Assembly (NCBI GenBank): GCA_944989445.1
Contig: CALYLW010001029.1
Coordinates: forward strand, 1 to 64,000
Origin: Ampullaceana balthica
Taxonomy: Eukaryota; Mollusca; Gastropoda; Lymnaeidae
Length of the DNA: 64,000 bases
Direction of reading: 5' to 3'
Part shown: piece by piece, positions 53,893 to 64,000 of the stretch
Position numbering within the stretch: position 1 is the stretch's first letter
Layout of the letters: every line of letters begins with the position of its first letter
Position numbers and translations under genes: made by a program
Notes under the pieces: model-generated
Seen by the model: the letters and a program-made list of their open reading frames with translations, nothing else
Databases searched by the model: none
What the model was told of the DNA's origin: nothing

Positions 53893-54745
53893 CTTTGAAC
53901 CTACTGCTTTATAAGGACGTCCTTGTTCCTAATGAGTTGTCAGGACGACTTTGAACCTACTGCTTTATAAAGACGTCCTTGTTCCTAATGAGTTGTCAGG
54001 ACGATTTTGAACCTACTGCTTTATAAGGACGTCCTTGTTCCTAATGAGTTGTCAGGACGACTTTGAACCTACTGCTTTATAAGGACGTCCTTGTTCCTAA
54101 TGAGTTGTCAGGACGACTTTGAACCTACTGCTTTATAAGGACGTCCTTGTTCCTAATGCGTTGTCAGGACGACTTTGAAACTACTTCTTTATAAGGACAC
54201 CCTTGTTCCTAATGAGTTGTCAGGACGACTTTGAACCTACTGCTTTATAAGGACGTCCTTGTTCCAAATGAGTTGTCAGGACGACTTTGAACCTACTGCT
54301 TTATAAGGACGTCCTTGTTCCTAATGAGTTGTCAGGACGACTTTGAACCTACTGCTTTATAAGGACGTCCTTGTTCCTAATGAGTTGTCAGGACGACTTT
54401 GAACCTACTGCTTTATAAGGACGTCCTTGTTCCTAATGAGTTGTCAGGAGGACTTTGAACCTACTGCTTTATAAGGACGTCCTTGTTCCTAATGAGTTGT
54501 CAGGACGACTTTGAACATACTGCTTTATAAGGACGTCCTTGTTCCTAATGAGTTGTCAGGACGTCTTTGAACCTACTGCTTTATAAGGACGTCCTTGTTC
54601 CTAATGAGTTGTCAGGACGTCTTTGAACCTACTGCTTTATAAGGACGTCCTTGTTCCTAATGAGTTGTCAGGACGACTTTGAACTTACTGCTTTATAAGG
54701 ACGTCCTTGTTCCTAATGAGTTGTCAGGACGACTTTGAACCTACA
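53893..54745. repeat. 56-bp minisatellite, 15 units, palindromic core
   Basis: The unit starts CTTTGAACCTACTGCTTTAT, contains AAGGACGTCCTT (a perfect 12-bp palindrome) and ends GTTGTCAGGACGA. Copy starts fit 53893+56n for 15 whole units, followed by a partial one. Most units keep the palindrome exactly. No reading frame runs through the array. Confidence 0.95.
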
Positions 54746-54793
54746 GTCTTTTGAGGGCCTTCCTTGAAACTAATGTTTTGAATAAACGCCTTG

Positions 54794-55073
54794 GGGGCCG
54801 TCCATAAAGTACGTCCCGCCATTTTTGACCATTTTTAACCCCCTCCCTCCCCCCTGTCACAAACTGTCACAAATCTCGGACACCCCCTCCCCAAAGTACA
54901 TCACATTTTCAAACAAAAATTTATTTTTTATTAATAAAATAATTAAAATTCAATAGAAAACACCGTGACGTCACACGCTGCCGGACCCCCCCCCTCCCCA
55001 CTGTCAGAAACTGTCACACTTTCTTACACCCCCTCCCCCCTCCTGGAGCGTGACGTGCTTTATGGACGGCCCC
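54794..55073. mobile_element. Harbinger-type MITE, copy 2
   Basis: The ends are GGGGCCGTCCATAAAGTACG and GCTTTATGGACGGCCCC, with TTG on each side (54791-54793 and 55074-55076). C-rich subterminal tracts are internally inverted. It inserted just after the 56-bp array. Confidence 0.85.
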
Positions 55074-55076
55074 TTG

Positions 55077-56305
55077 TACATGTTTTGACATAAGTTATTA
55101 CACCCCATCTTTTTTAAAATCTGAACCTCACCATTTTCATTTTAAATTGTAATCATTACTCATTTTTTGGCGTTTCCATTTGGTATGCTGGAGGTAAGAT
55201 CTGTATACCCAAGCGCTCCCTTAAAAACGCCCCTGGTTGGAGGTATGGAGACGACGTAGGACATGAGTAATGGGTTGTGTCTTTGACAACGCGATGTTAC
55301 CGTATGTTCTTGTTGTCGCAGCACAGGGCCTGGAATGTTAATTAATGCCGCAGAGACATGTTATTAATGGGCAAAGCTGTGATGTTCCTTTGTACAAGGG
55401 CATCGTCTGGCCACGACTAATATCATACATTTTGTCAAGCCATCGGGATGATGTGCTTAGTGGGAGGCTGTCAGGTTTTCGAAACAAAACAAGCTAAAAA
55501 TTTATCTAAATGTATTCTTGACCAAGGAACAGATTGTGCTGTTTGGTCATAACAAGGTTCTGTGTGGATCCCATGCTTGATATACCGCTTGGTAGATATC
55601 GTATTGACTCCAATGTTTCCGACAGAATATAGGCCTCATATAAGCTTATTTGATTGATAACTTTGCTCGTTACTGCCAGCTTAAAAGAGTGATACTTTTC
55701 AACGTTAAGGTTAATAGAAAATGACTTGATGAATAGGACCTCAGAGATTGCTTTTTCCCTTCATTTTCTTTCCATCCAATGAATATTTGCCTAGACGTGG
55801 GGTGTAAAGGAGAGGGGGGCATGATTTTTTAGATCTCATTTATAAAGTCCAGAAAGCTAATGCTTAAGAAATGCATACTTATTGCTTAATATCCGTTGAT
55901 TTTTTTTTAGCCTAGACTTACACGGGACTGTTGCCAGGATGGAGTATGAGCTAAAGAATATCATGTGCCGAGAATCACATTATATTTCATTAATGACGAG
56001 ATGTTTAAGACGATGTGATCTCAAAGTGGACGAGCATGAACGAGGGGTGGCAAGTAAAGGAACGAGGTGGATGACGTCAGCTGTTACTTTCGACTTGAGA
56101 CAAAATTTGAAAGAAAAGAAGAGAGACATCTGCATCGCTCACTGGCTGGGAATATTTGAAAGGTCGTGGGGAATAAAACATTGAAAAGAATCGGGGTTTT
56201 CCCTGTAGTTGGACACCATGGTGCAAATTAAGCACATTTTCCACAGCATTGTTTCTTAAATATTACTTAGAAAAATGTCCCTCCTTAGTCCATAATTTAA
56301 TTAAA
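55077..56305. other. No gene recognised
   Basis: Mixed composition. An 81-codon frame at 55939-56184 (+) begins just after a CAG-rich acceptor-like site but matches nothing I know and has no convincing exon neighbours. Confidence 0.35.
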
Positions 56306-58245
56306 CAGCCCTACGGTGGATTAAAGGGGGGGGGGCTGAACGGGCTAAAGCCAGGGGCCCCCGATGATTTAGGGGCCCCCAAAATTATTATTTTCTATAA
56401 TAAAGGTGGGCAAATGTTTGCATGAAGCCTTGAAAATATAAATAAATTTTAAAATGCCGTCTACTTATCAAGAGAAAATGTCGAAGAGTGTGAAATACCA
56501 GAAATCGTCATCATTTGTAATAATATCTAGGGAAACCTAGCTTTAGAAAAACAATCGACTTCTATTTAGTTTCGAAAACTTACGACAAAAAACTTTGACA
56601 TAGTAGAGCATAATTCAATAATCGAATTTTTAACCAACTTCCAAGTTAGTACACTGGTGTCCCTAATTAACCTGAATTACATGTTGCGTTCCGTTATTAG
56701 GTAAATACCATTCATTCCTGTTGAGAGATTCATCAAGTCCATACCAATCGTCAAGTCCCATACTGGATCAGGAAATGCCCAAATTATTTTTAATATTTTG
56801 AAAGACATTGACATTCAAATTCAAGATTGCCGTGGACAGTCATACGACAATGCTGCAAGTATAAGATGGAAGTAAAACTGAGTCCAGACTATCCTTCGTG
56901 AGAAGTGCAGTGCTGCTCATTATGTGCGTCCACAGCTCATTCCCTTAATTTGGTTGGGAAAAGTGCAGCAGAAGGTTGTCCTGCTGCAACCAGATTTTTA
57001 AATTTTTTTATTTACTTATTTTTTAATTCTGCAAAATCTTTATACCTGGCTTGTTGCATCTATTCATCGTTGGCAGTGTCTTCAAAAACAATCGAAAAGG
57101 TTACATGTTAACAAAGCCTTGTCTGACACAAGATGGTCAGCCCAACATGATGCTGTAAGATCTGTTAATAAATAATACCATGAGAATATTCCAGGACTGG
57201 AAGAATTGGCAACTGACGACAATCAGCCGTCTGACAGTCGACTTGAAGCATTTCGGAAGGAACTTGAACAACTGAAACTCGCTATTTTACTTGAAATTTG
57301 GGACACAATTTTAGAAAGATTTCAGAAAATGTATGCATCCCTTCAAGATACATTTGTTGAAATATCTTCTTGAGTTTGTTAAAAGACAGCATTCTGAATT
57401 TGATTTCTATGAAGAAAAAGGAAAGGATATGTCCGTGGAGAAAGAGTATAAACAATCTTCAATGTGATCAAAAAAGAGAAAGTGTCATCTTGATGAAGAG
57501 ACATCAGCCGAAACAGTATTTTCTCCAAGACAAAAATTCAAGGTTGAGGTATTTCTGGTATTCATTGACAAACTTTTTCCAGTTAATGGAAGAATATTCA
57601 AGTGATTTCGAAGACTGCTTTCCTTCAGAATTAGTCTAATTTTCAGAACTCATCAAAAAGTTTATTGTCCAGCCCCAGGGTCAGGAAAAGGAAGTAGCAC
57701 AATGTGAAACTCAAAATACATGAACAGAGCTAAATATGTTGCTGTTTTTGAATGAGCAAAATTTTACACAGTCCTTTCAAAATTTACACATTGCACTTCG
57801 CATGTATCTCCCGTTGATGACATAAAAGTGCAGCTGAGATCGATCATTTTCAAAGTTGAAAAAAAATAAATTATGAAATTAGAAGTTGCATAGGACAACA
57901 AAGACTGAGTCAGCACTCTCTCTAATGTGCATTGAAAGTGAAATCGTAAGCTCACTTAATTTTACTGACTTGATTAAAAATCTCGCAATGAGAAAAGTTC
58001 GCAAACGAAGGTTCTAAAGATTGAAATAAATAATAATAAATATTTTAATGAAGTGTGGATTCGTGTAACTTTATATTAATTTAATTGACTTATATTTAAT
58101 TTTTTGTCTTATTACACCCTGCATTACAAGTTACACAGTCTTATATTAGACTGCTAGTAATCATTTTATTTAAAATTACGCTGCCTGGACAGGGCCCCAG
58201 TTTGAGTTGCAGCCAGAGGCCCCGAGCAGTCTTAATCCGCCCCTG
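56306..58245 (+). pseudogene. hAT transposon relic with ZMYM1-like transposase fragments
   Basis: The ends are CAGCCCTACGGTGGATTAA (left) and CTTAATCCGCCCCTG (right), imperfectly inverted. Plus-strand fragments in several frames show a hAT transposase of the type related to ZMYM1/DUF4371 proteins: IQDCRGQSYDNAAS (about 56820), AHSLNLVGKSAAEGCPAATR (56940), LSDTRWSAQHDA (about 57120), GLEELATDDNQPSDSRLEAF and ILLEIWDTILERFQKMYASL (57200-57340), and the C-terminal LSLMCIESEIVSSLNF (about 57925). Stops and frameshifts throughout make it inactive. The right end abuts an AAATCCC element and may have split that element's terminus. Confidence 0.78.
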
Positions 58246-58950
58246 AAACAACCCCGTAAAAACAAAGTTTTTGACTATAAATCCCTTATATATGAGACAT
58301 AACTAAAAGTATTGATTATGTTCAAATGCGACAAACATTTACAGACTGAAACTGCCTTAACTCCCCTTTAATGTAAAACAGGGGGGGGAGGTCTGGTCAC
58401 CGATCGCTGGACTGAACTCCGCGTGACACGTAAAATGTAAACAAAAGCACGCCGCTACATATACTAAAAATGAATTTAGGGGCCATCCATAAAGTACGTC
58501 ACACTCCAGAGGGGGGAGGGGGTGTAAGAAAGTGTGACTATTTGTGACAGGGGGGAGGGGGTCCGGCCATGTGTGACGTCTCGTTGTTTTATATTAAATT
58601 TTGATTATTTTGTTAATAAAAAACTAAATTTTTGTTCGAAAGTGCGACGTACTTTAAGGTCCGAGATGAGTGACAGTTTGTGACAGGGGAGTTGGGGGTA
58701 AAAATTGTCAAAAATAGCGTGACGTACTTTATGGACGGCCCCTTATTTAAATACGGTACATCCGATCGATCTGAAAATATTGATATAATGCTTTGTCAGG
58801 TGACACAGTCTATGTGCAAAATTTCAGCTCGATAGCATCACGGGAATTATGTCATTTTTTAAATTTTGTTTTTCCGCCCACCCGTGAACGACAGACAGAG
58901 AGAGAGAGAGAGAGATGACGACAAGATTTCGAAGTTAATATAAGGGATTT
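58246..58950 (-). mobile_element. AAATCCC element, copy 7, with a nested MITE
   Basis: It runs from ACAACCCCGTAAAAACAAAG to ATATAAGGGATTT at 58950. It is split by the Harbinger MITE at 58479-58742, which lies in the ACTAAAAATG...ATTTAA block intact in other copies. The extreme left bases are lost at the junction with the hAT relic. Confidence 0.75.
58479..58742. mobile_element. Harbinger-type MITE, copy 3
   Basis: The ends are GGGGCCATCCATAAAGTACG and CGTACTTTATGGACGGCCCC, with TTA on each side (58476-58478 and 58743-58745). Nesting dates it after the AAATCCC copy. Confidence 0.88.
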
Positions 58951-60120
58951 AAAAACGTGGACTAAGGAGATCGTAACAATAAATAGAATCCGGGCTCCCG
59001 TAGAGAAGTCGCCTAAATGATAGATTGACGTTCAGATAGCTTAGCCGGGTGACACCATTAACTTAAGTCATGGTCCTATCTATTTGGGTCTATAGAGCAA
59101 ATACCCGTAGGTAGCTTTGAAATAATCTATCTATTATTATCATTAGATTGTGTGGGAGGTAAACACGAACTGTTTGTTGTGTGTACGTGGGGATTTTATC
59201 ATATTAAATAGTTTAAAGTTATCTCTATAAACAAAACCATACAGACAAAACCCCACAGTTGAATGAACGTACATTCTAAAATCCCAACCGTTCAGCAGGC
59301 AAAAACCTAAATCACACGTAAGGCTGCTGGGCCCATAAGAATAAACATCCAATAAACGGGAAATTAAACCTTTAAAAAAAAATCACTAAATGAGAAGTAC
59401 ATTTAAATAGTTGAAAAGCATTCCCGAACTAAATGTATCTCTTATACTTATACCAATGGGAGATTTTGGTATCCTTTCTTGGCTATAAGTTTGATTATGT
59501 TGGGGAAAATGTTCTGCTTCCAAGAGGTTCCCATAATGCACTGCATGTCCTTATCGATTAGTGATCTTTTGTTTATCTTACCCAAATGTGTGCTATCAAA
59601 CATGCACATTTTTTATGCCGCATGCAGATGAGGGAATCTCTTCAGAAATGAAACGATTGAACTTTGAAGAAAACACTGTGTTGCATTTTGGCTTCAGAGC
59701 CCCATCACACCGTATCTCTATTAGCTTCATCTTCATCATTTACAGGTGCAGTTTCCACATTCACGCTACACAGCTTAAATGCTTATTCTTTTAAGTCACT
59801 AAAGCACCGTGCAAACTCGCAGTCGAGTAAGCTACGTTTTTAGGCAAAGTGTGCATTTGGAAACAACAAAGCGTTAATAGGTTCAACATGGCATTAAAAA
59901 TGGTTTAGACAAGTTGCATCATTCACTGCATCGTGTATATCAGTGATCAATAGTCCCGTGTATGTAGCTGCAGGCACAATAGGTTATGAATGGTTATGTC
60001 AGACATAAACAACGACTTACAAATCCACTTCTAATCCCCCAAAAAGCTTTTGAGTCTTTACCTTTGCTCTCCATGAATTGACATATTTTATCTTTTAGAT
60101 GGAAAATATACGTTATAACC
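58951..60120. other. No gene recognised
   Basis: AT-rich. Short frames at 59143-59352 (-) and 59561-59794 (+) have no identifiable motif. Confidence 0.4.
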
Positions 60121-60276
60121 CAATGTTCCCATTAAGCTGCGCGGCTGCGTAGATATGTGATCAAAGCCGCGCAGCAGTTTTTAATTACCGCGCAGTAAAT
60201 TTGGTAAAATACTGCACAAAAAAATGGATGCTGTGCAACTTTGCACACGAACAAACGAACTTTAGAGGGAACATTG
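60121..60276. mobile_element. hAT-type MITE (CAATGTTCCC ends), copy 2
   Basis: The ends CAATGTTCCCATTAAG and TTTAGAGGGAACATTG match the 9637-9842 element, and the interior shares the GCGCGGC...GCAGCAGTTT wording. The flanks (TTATAACC and CTCCCCCC) do not match, so the target duplication is lost. Confidence 0.8.
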
Positions 60277-60582
60277 CTCCCCCCCCCGGCTTATCATGGG
60301 TATTTTAAGGAATGTCACCAAACTCAAGAATATATATATTATATATTAGAGCTGCGGAAATTAACGATTAATTTCTCGATGAATCGTTAAAATTTTTAAT
60401 GATTATAATTATTTTTAATCGATAAAAATTCGATTAATATTAAAGAAAATATTTATAATTTTTTATTAATAAATAATTTATAATTAATATTAATTTATAT
60501 ATTTTTTACGTACAAACTTCTCCCGCGTAATATTATAATTTATTTTATTAATATATGTGGACCGGCAGACGTCAACTAAAAC

Positions 60583-60978
60583 AATATTTAAAAAATATTT
60601 TTTTTTAAAAGCACACGCTTTTATTGACATATAGAAAGTGCACTAAAAAGAAGAAAATAAATTTTTTCTATGATAACAGGTGAAATGACTGAATTTATCC
60701 ACTGCACATAAAGCGTGGGGCACCCATCACAAATCATTTCTCTTTGCAACTATTCTTTTGCATATAGATAACTATTTCTAATTAATATGATAGTAGCATG
60801 TATATGAATTATGATCAAAGTTTTGAAACTTTTAATTTTTATTAATATTCATAGAAATTTGTACTTATGTTTCGCAGCCTTGTACATGATAGAGAAAATT
60901 TTTATTTTCTTCTTTTTAGTGCACTTTCTATATGTAAATAAAAGCGTGTGCTTTTTAAAATAAGATTTTTTAAATATT
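60583..60978. repeat. Inverted repeat with about 85-bp arms
   Basis: The arms (about 60583-60668 and 60893-60978) share GCACACGCTTTTATT and AGTGCACTTTCTATATGT as reverse complements, with few mismatches, around a spacer of about 225 bp. It may be a nested foldback element or part of the hAT's own structure. Confidence 0.8.
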
Positions 60979-61146
60979 TTATTTTCTACTTTTTAGTATC
61001 AAAATTTTTTAAATCAATTTTTCGACATAATCAATTCAATGTCATTAGTCAATCTTTGTTGTCTATAACTTAAATGTGATAGTGGTAAAAAGATAGATTA
61101 TTAATTACAAATTTATGTATTAAAAAGAGAAAAACAGTTTCCCCAA

Positions 61147-61230
61147 CTGAAAATTGAACCCGGTACCTCCAGGTCGAAAAATCCATTACGTTAACAATTC
61201 GGCTAACTAGGCTACACAAATTCCAGTTGT
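61147..61230 (-). repeat. tRNA-like segment
   Basis: The minus strand has GTAGCCTAGTTAGCCGAATT (A-box-like), GACCTGGAGG and CCGGGTTCAAT (B-box-like). Arm pairing is poor, so a SINE head or decayed tRNA copy is more likely than a working tRNA. Confidence 0.3.
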
Positions 61231-61649
61231 TCCTCTTGTATTTTCATGTCAATTTTGATTTAGTTTCGTATTACTGAGCTGTTTAACACCTGGAATGTGG
61301 TCACCGATGGCTGGTGGTGAACTCCGGTGACATTCACGTGAAAGTCAAGAATAGCACGGATACAGATTATATATAAAGATAAACTAAAAAATGCATTTAT
61401 TTAATTACGGTACATTCGATGGATCTGAAATTTTGATACAATGTATTTGTCATCCAAGATCTATCTGTGGTAAAATTTTGAGATCTCTAGGTCCATCAGA
61501 AGTGGTTTAATTTTACGTTACAAGATTTGACGGATACAACATACAACATACAATCAGTGTGAGTTAAATAAAAGCGTGTAAAATAGCTGACAGCATCAGC
61601 GCAGTTAAATTTAAACATAACTAGAAAGTTGAGCAAAAATTTTGTTTTT

Positions 61650-61785
61650 AAGCTATTTGCGGATTGCAAAGTCGAAGATGGTGAAAAAATTTACTGTGTT
61701 CACTGCCATAAACAATTCTCTTTTAACGGATCAAATACATAGCTGACGTACCACCTTCAGCACAAACATCCGATCGAATATCAAC
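61650..61785 (+). pseudogene. BED-type zinc finger remnant of a hAT transposase
   Basis: One frame reads FADCKVEDGEKIYCVHCHKQ, then an in-frame stop, then LTYHLQHKHP. The C-x2-C ... H-x4-H spacing is the BED finger found at the N-terminus of hAT transposases, where it binds DNA. The TAG and the missing downstream domains make it inactive. Confidence 0.75.
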
Positions 61786-62018
61786 ACATTGTCATAAAAT
61801 TTAGTTCAAAATATTCTTAATTTTCAATGTCTTTAAGACAGGGGAAATAACTCAATAAAATAAAAAGAAAGTCAATTACCTGTTTTTGTTACTTCCCTTG
61901 AAATTATCAGTTTAATGACGTCATAAATGTCTATTTTTGGCTTTAATCGAAATTATCGATTAATTAATCGATATTTTTTTAAAGTCAACGATTAAATTTA
62001 AATTAATCGATAACAGCC

Positions 62019-62021
<3 letters not shown>

Positions 62022-62088
<67 letters not shown>
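62022..62088. repeat. (AT)n microsatellite
   Basis: A pure AT dinucleotide run between the hAT end and the Helitron 3' end. Helitrons insert between A and T, so it is a natural target. Confidence 0.95.
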
Positions 62089-62089
<1 letters not shown>

Positions 62090-62931
62090 TAGGGGCAAGT
62101 ACCCGGCTTCGCCCGGGTTTAACAACAGCAGCAACAACAACAAAAAAAACAACAACAGCAACAAAACAACAAAAACAAACAACAAAAACAAACAACAACT
62201 ACAACAACAACAGCAACAACAACAAAGCAACAAAAACAAAACAACAACTACAACAGCAACAACAACAGCAACAACGACAAAACCAACAACAGCAACAGCA
62301 ACAAAACAACAAAAACAAAACAACAACAAAAAAACAACAAAATCAACAACAAAACAACAATAAAACAACTACAACAACAACAGCAACAACAACAAAGCAA
62401 CAACAACAGCAACAGCAACAACAACAGCAACAACAACAGCAACAACAACAAAAACAACAACAGCAACAACTACAAAAACAAAACAACAACAAAAAAATCA
62501 ACAACAAAACAACAACAAAACAACAACTACAACAACAACAATAACAAAGCAACAACAACAAAACAACAACTACAACAACAAAACAACAAAAGCAACAACA
62601 ACAAAGCAACAACAACAAAAAAATTATTTTATGGCGATAATCGCCTTCTTGTTAATCTCGACACCAAAATGTTTATTAATTTGCGTCATTATTTTACGTC
62701 TTAATTTTCAATAATTTTTATTTTATATAGCTCATATAGGGAAAAACTACATTTTGGGCCCCCGGGCCCCAGTATCTTATATATAAGGAACGAAACCTGT
62801 TTAATAACCATTTCCGGTATAATTTTGTGTACGTGTACCAAATTTCACGTTATTTGGTTGTCCGGATCTTGAGTTATAAGGGAACAGACAGACGACGGAC
62901 AGACAACAAATGCGTCTTATATATATAGAGA
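62089..62931 (-). mobile_element. Non-autonomous Helitron
   Basis: Read on the minus strand it starts TCTCTATATATATAAG at 62931. It ends with a hairpin (CCCGG...CCGGG, about 62102-62117), then TACTTGCCCC and CTAG at 62092-62089, followed by T. A 3' hairpin plus CTRR and insertion at A/T are Helitron hallmarks. The interior has no coding capacity and is largely a (CAA)n-type tract (62120-62630). Confidence 0.78.
62120..62630. repeat. (CAA)n-type microsatellite, about 510 bp
   Basis: A long imperfect run of CAA, CAG and CAAA steps. It creates long but meaningless Leu/Val/Cys-rich minus-strand frames. Confidence 0.95.
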
Positions 62932-64000
62932 CTAGGGGCAAGTACCCGGCTTCTCCCGGGTTTAAAATAAGGTTTTCTGTAGAAGCGTACACAACTAACT
63001 GTTTACTTGCATGCTATAAAATGGTACATTTAACAGTGTATGTGCTGCATGGCTTAATTTCAAGGATGTCACCATCCTCATCTTTCACAATAACAGTTTT
63101 GAGATCTTCAAATGAAATAGGTCCCCGAATATGGTGCAGCAGGAGGCGCATGTGAAATGCTTCTCTGTTGTGAGGATGCACAGTGTACACTCTTCCCAAG
63201 GCATTGTCTGTCACATATCCCGGGAAGTCTGCAAGAGGTATACCTTTTTTCGGATTTGCCAGACCTTTTGACTGGCATCCCAGCGAAAATGTCTAGGCAC
63301 TTCAGAATACAGCAATGTTTTTGCAAGAGGATCTGTTTTGCAGAGATCAAAAAACGCTGTTAATGTAGTCTTTGTTGGAGTGTCTGTCAAATGTGCTGTT
63401 GGCTGTTCTGGTTTATAGTATACTCCTTGGCCTCCTTCAAGATGTACTGCCAAGTGAACAACTGTTGGATACCTTTGATGGATGGGAAAGTTAAGCAGGC
63501 GCCACACTGCCTCACTGCTACTAATGTATCGTCCTTGTTGATAATTAATTGGTAACCCCATCAAGCCTGTTCGGCATTTCATTTGCAACAGTAAACATGG
63601 CTGCATCACTTCCCTTGGTAACATAATTGCAAATCTACTTGATGCTTGTGTTTCTATGACGTACATAGGTCATTCCATCCTGTGCATATTCATGCATGTA
63701 ACGGGCCCTCCACTGAAGGATGAAGGCAGCACCACTAATTTGCCAATATTTTCAGAAGTCACATTGTTGTCATTCCTTACTGCCTCTAATAGTACACCAT
63801 AGTCCTCAGCTCTAAGTTTTGTTTGGTTGAGTCTGATGAAACGCAATCTCTCATTCTCAACCTTAGCATACATATCCACTATGTATTGCTGGAAAAGGCG
63901 CGGGCATCTGAGGAGTGTATTAAATTCGTTGACTCTTTGCATCATGCGATATGCATAGTAGTCATTGCTTGTGGCCTTGTTTACATCTTTTATGTTCAAA
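62932..64000 (-). mobile_element. Helitron with damaged Rep gene, cut by the window edge
   Basis: The 3' end lies at 62935-62932 (CTAG), preceded on the minus strand by a CCCGGGAGAAGCCGGG hairpin and TACTTGCC. It abuts the 5' TC of the Helitron at 62089-62931 without a spacer. Rep fragments fill the rest up to the window edge. The helicase region that normally separates Rep from the 3' end is missing, so this is a deletion derivative. Confidence 0.82.
63014..64000 (-). pseudogene. Helitron Rep protein, internally deleted and frameshifted
   Basis: This is the initiator of rolling-circle transposition. From the window edge the minus strand gives a Helitron_like_N region: YYAYRMMQR, RLFQQYIVDMYAKVENERLR and VVLPSSFSGGP. 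In another frame RYMHEYAQDGMTYVR follows (about 63700-63660). It is joined after a few codons to NTSIK-stop-ICNYVTKGSDAAMF (about 63645-63590), which is the Y2 region. The stretch that should lie between, with the HUH metal-binding motif, is absent. The expected first catalytic Tyr (IKY) is a TAG, and the second motif position reads NYVTKG. Downstream pieces are QGRYISSSEAVWRLLNFPIH, HLEGGQGVYY (63550-63420) and RLLLHHIRGPISFEDLKTV (about 63140). It cannot be active. The 5' part lies beyond the window. Confidence 0.82.

Larger units (their letters stand above)
60347..62021 (+). mobile_element. hAT element, deletion derivative with BED-finger remnant
   Basis: The ends TAGAGCTG and CAGCCCTA match the 32402-32843 element. 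The flanks are (TA)-rich, so the 8-bp duplication is ambiguous. It contains a long inverted repeat (60583-60978), a tRNA-like segment (about 61147-61230), a partial AAATCCC fragment (about 61375-61455) and an N-terminal BED zinc-finger remnant (61650-61785). No catalytic region remains. Confidence 0.78.

Noticed and set aside
56905..57111. Separate 68-codon gene
   Set aside because: It is one fragment of the decayed hAT transposase (AHSLNLVGKSAAEGCPAATR).
61147..61230. Functional tRNA gene
   Set aside because: Only the A- and B-box-like pieces are convincing; stems do not pair well.
62003..62618. Several long minus-strand frames rich in Leu, Val and Cys
   Set aside because: They are read through the (CAA)n-type microsatellite; composition alone explains them.

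Overview
This is a window of animal nuclear DNA, AT-rich and heavily loaded with repeats. It holds one spliced host gene and a dense collection of non-LTR retrotransposons (LINEs), tRNA-derived SINEs, hAT and Harbinger-type DNA elements, Helitrons and tandem arrays. No operon or ribosome-binding-site organisation is seen. The LINE and SINE types resemble those common in gastropod molluscs, so a snail-like genome is plausible. That is an inference; nothing here fixes the species.

Layout: 1-28 kb holds no host gene that I can support, only a weak candidate promoter and non-coding first exon near 300-590. It contains a three-unit head-to-tail array and other copies of a ~0.5 kb element whose ends carry inverted AAATCCCTTATAT (called here the AAATCCC element). 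It also holds several hAT-type MITEs (short non-autonomous elements), a 3.8 kb hAT relic with a LINE and a Harbinger MITE nested inside it, and a 36-unit 70-bp satellite (17511-20030) with higher-order duplications. A 69-bp near-perfect palindrome lies beside a SINE.

28146-48000 (+) is the host gene. I assembled 19 exons by hand; every junction keeps phase and the total is 3177 nt (1058 codons plus stop). The product looks like two helical, armadillo/HEAT-like regions joined by a basic Ser/Pro-rich linker. I do not recognise the family. Its introns carry an antisense LINE of about 4.3 kb with a 12-bp target duplication, and several MITEs lying very close to splice sites. At the end of exon 11 a 27-bp minisatellite repeats the 5' splice site about 15 times in frame.

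48-64 kb holds LINE fragments, a second SINE family, a 56-bp minisatellite built around a perfect palindrome, Harbinger MITEs, two more hAT relics (one with transposase fragments, one with a BED-finger remnant) and, at the right edge, two Helitrons lying head to tail on the minus strand. The edge Helitron has a damaged replication-initiator gene.

The mobile elements are mostly decayed and nested, which gives a relative order of insertion. A LINE and the SINEs share a 3' hairpin plus GATAA tail, as expected if the LINE enzyme mobilises the SINEs. All coordinates and splice sites were read by eye; no alignment, gene finder or database search was run.
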